In this document: positions 5,735-5,920 of the stretch, piece by piece
Numbering within the stretch: the stretch's first letter is position 1
Layout: the number at the start of each line of letters is the position of its first letter
Assembly: GCA_903938205.1 (NCBI GenBank)
Contig: CAJACJ010000351.1
Coordinates: 1-5,920 of the forward strand
DNA length: 5,920 nucleotides
Source of the DNA: an uncultured bacterium
GTDB taxonomy: Bacteria; Planctomycetota; Phycisphaerae; Phycisphaerales; SM1A02
Direction: 5' to 3'
Translations under genes and position numbers: made by a program
Notes under the pieces: model-generated
What the model saw: only the letters and a program-made list of their open reading frames with translations
What the model was told of the DNA's origin: nothing
The model's database searches: none

Positions 5735-5920
5735 ATGAGCCACGATGTTCTTGTTGTCAATCACTGCAATGCTCGTGGTTGCGATTTCTACCGCACGATC
5801 CACCATTTGAAAAATGCAATATCCATTCTCAACTTGTCTCGCATCGCCGCGCTGGCAACCAACAAAGCACGAGTTGGCTATCTTGCGCTTGCGTTGATTG
5901 CATCTGTGTTGGCCCCACAA
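5735..5920 (+). CDS. Partial open frame at the right edge, unknown function
   Basis: From ATG 5735 the frame stays open for 62 codons to the window edge. The first ~35 residues (MSHDVLVVNHCNARGCDFYR...) match nothing I recognise. Residues 46-60 (RVGYLALALIASVLA) are hydrophobic after basic residues, like a signal or transmembrane segment, so the true start could be downstream (for example TTG codons at residues 25 or 34). There is no Shine-Dalgarno before the ATG, but the promoter-like sequence upstream would give a leaderless message. It is short and open-ended, so it is not certain to be a gene. Confidence 0.4.
   Translation, partial: MSHDVLVVNHCNARGCDFYRTIHHLKNAISILNLSRIAALATNKARVGYLALALIASVLAPQ

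Noticed and set aside
5744..5809. Small 21-codon plus-strand frame (MFLLSITAMLVVAIS...) resembling a signal peptide
   Set aside because: It stops after 21 residues and lacks a ribosome-binding site; it is probably an out-of-frame shadow of the partial gene.
5687..5920. Minus-strand open frame of 77 codons starting with TTG at the right edge
   Set aside because: It has no Shine-Dalgarno or recognisable domain, its composition is unlike a protein, and it crosses the promoter-like sequence of the plus-strand frame.

Overview
The window looks like chromosomal DNA of a Gram-negative bacterium of the Planctomycetota, probably Phycisphaerae-like. The evidence is two secreted proteins ending in dockerin-like paired EF-hand modules (DxDxSGEVDxxD followed by CLLxTGPC), a Cys-rich secreted module with CC and SWDERC signatures, and an MlaE-type lipid-transport permease, which implies an outer membrane. 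This taxonomic call is inference from protein style; there is no marker gene other than one tRNA.

Layout, left to right. (1) Positions 3-737, + strand: C-terminal part of a secreted protein with a lamin-tail-like segment and two calcium-binding repeats that share a perfect 42-bp DNA repeat. (2) Positions 738-933: a very strong intrinsic terminator, then a small tandem array of a 13-bp unit. (3) Positions 934-1776, +: an MlaE/YrbE permease with no ATPase or MlaD gene beside it. (4) Positions 1862-1933, +: tRNA-Gly(UCC). (5) Positions 2015-4074, - strand: a compact three-gene operon read right to left, consisting of a BCP/PrxQ-like peroxiredoxin, a chagasin-family (I42) lipoprotein overlapping it by 7 nt, and, 12 nt further on, an exported endonuclease/exonuclease/phosphatase-fold protein whose catalytic motifs are largely altered. 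(6) Positions 4075-4424: divergent intergenic region containing an orphan Shine-Dalgarno-like sequence. (7) Positions 4425-5675, +: a 416-aa secreted Cys-rich multidomain protein with a dockerin-like tail. (8) From about 5700: a sigma70-like promoter that would place transcription start on the ATG of a partial reading frame running off the right edge.

How the genes may work together: most products act at or outside the inner membrane (two secreted EF-hand proteins, a lipid permease, an exported EEP-fold protein, a lipoprotein protease inhibitor). The minus-strand operon pairs peroxide detoxification with a putative cysteine-protease inhibitor and a probable pseudo-hydrolase. It is the least ordinary part of the window. 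There is no CRISPR array, insertion sequence, phage gene or rRNA gene.
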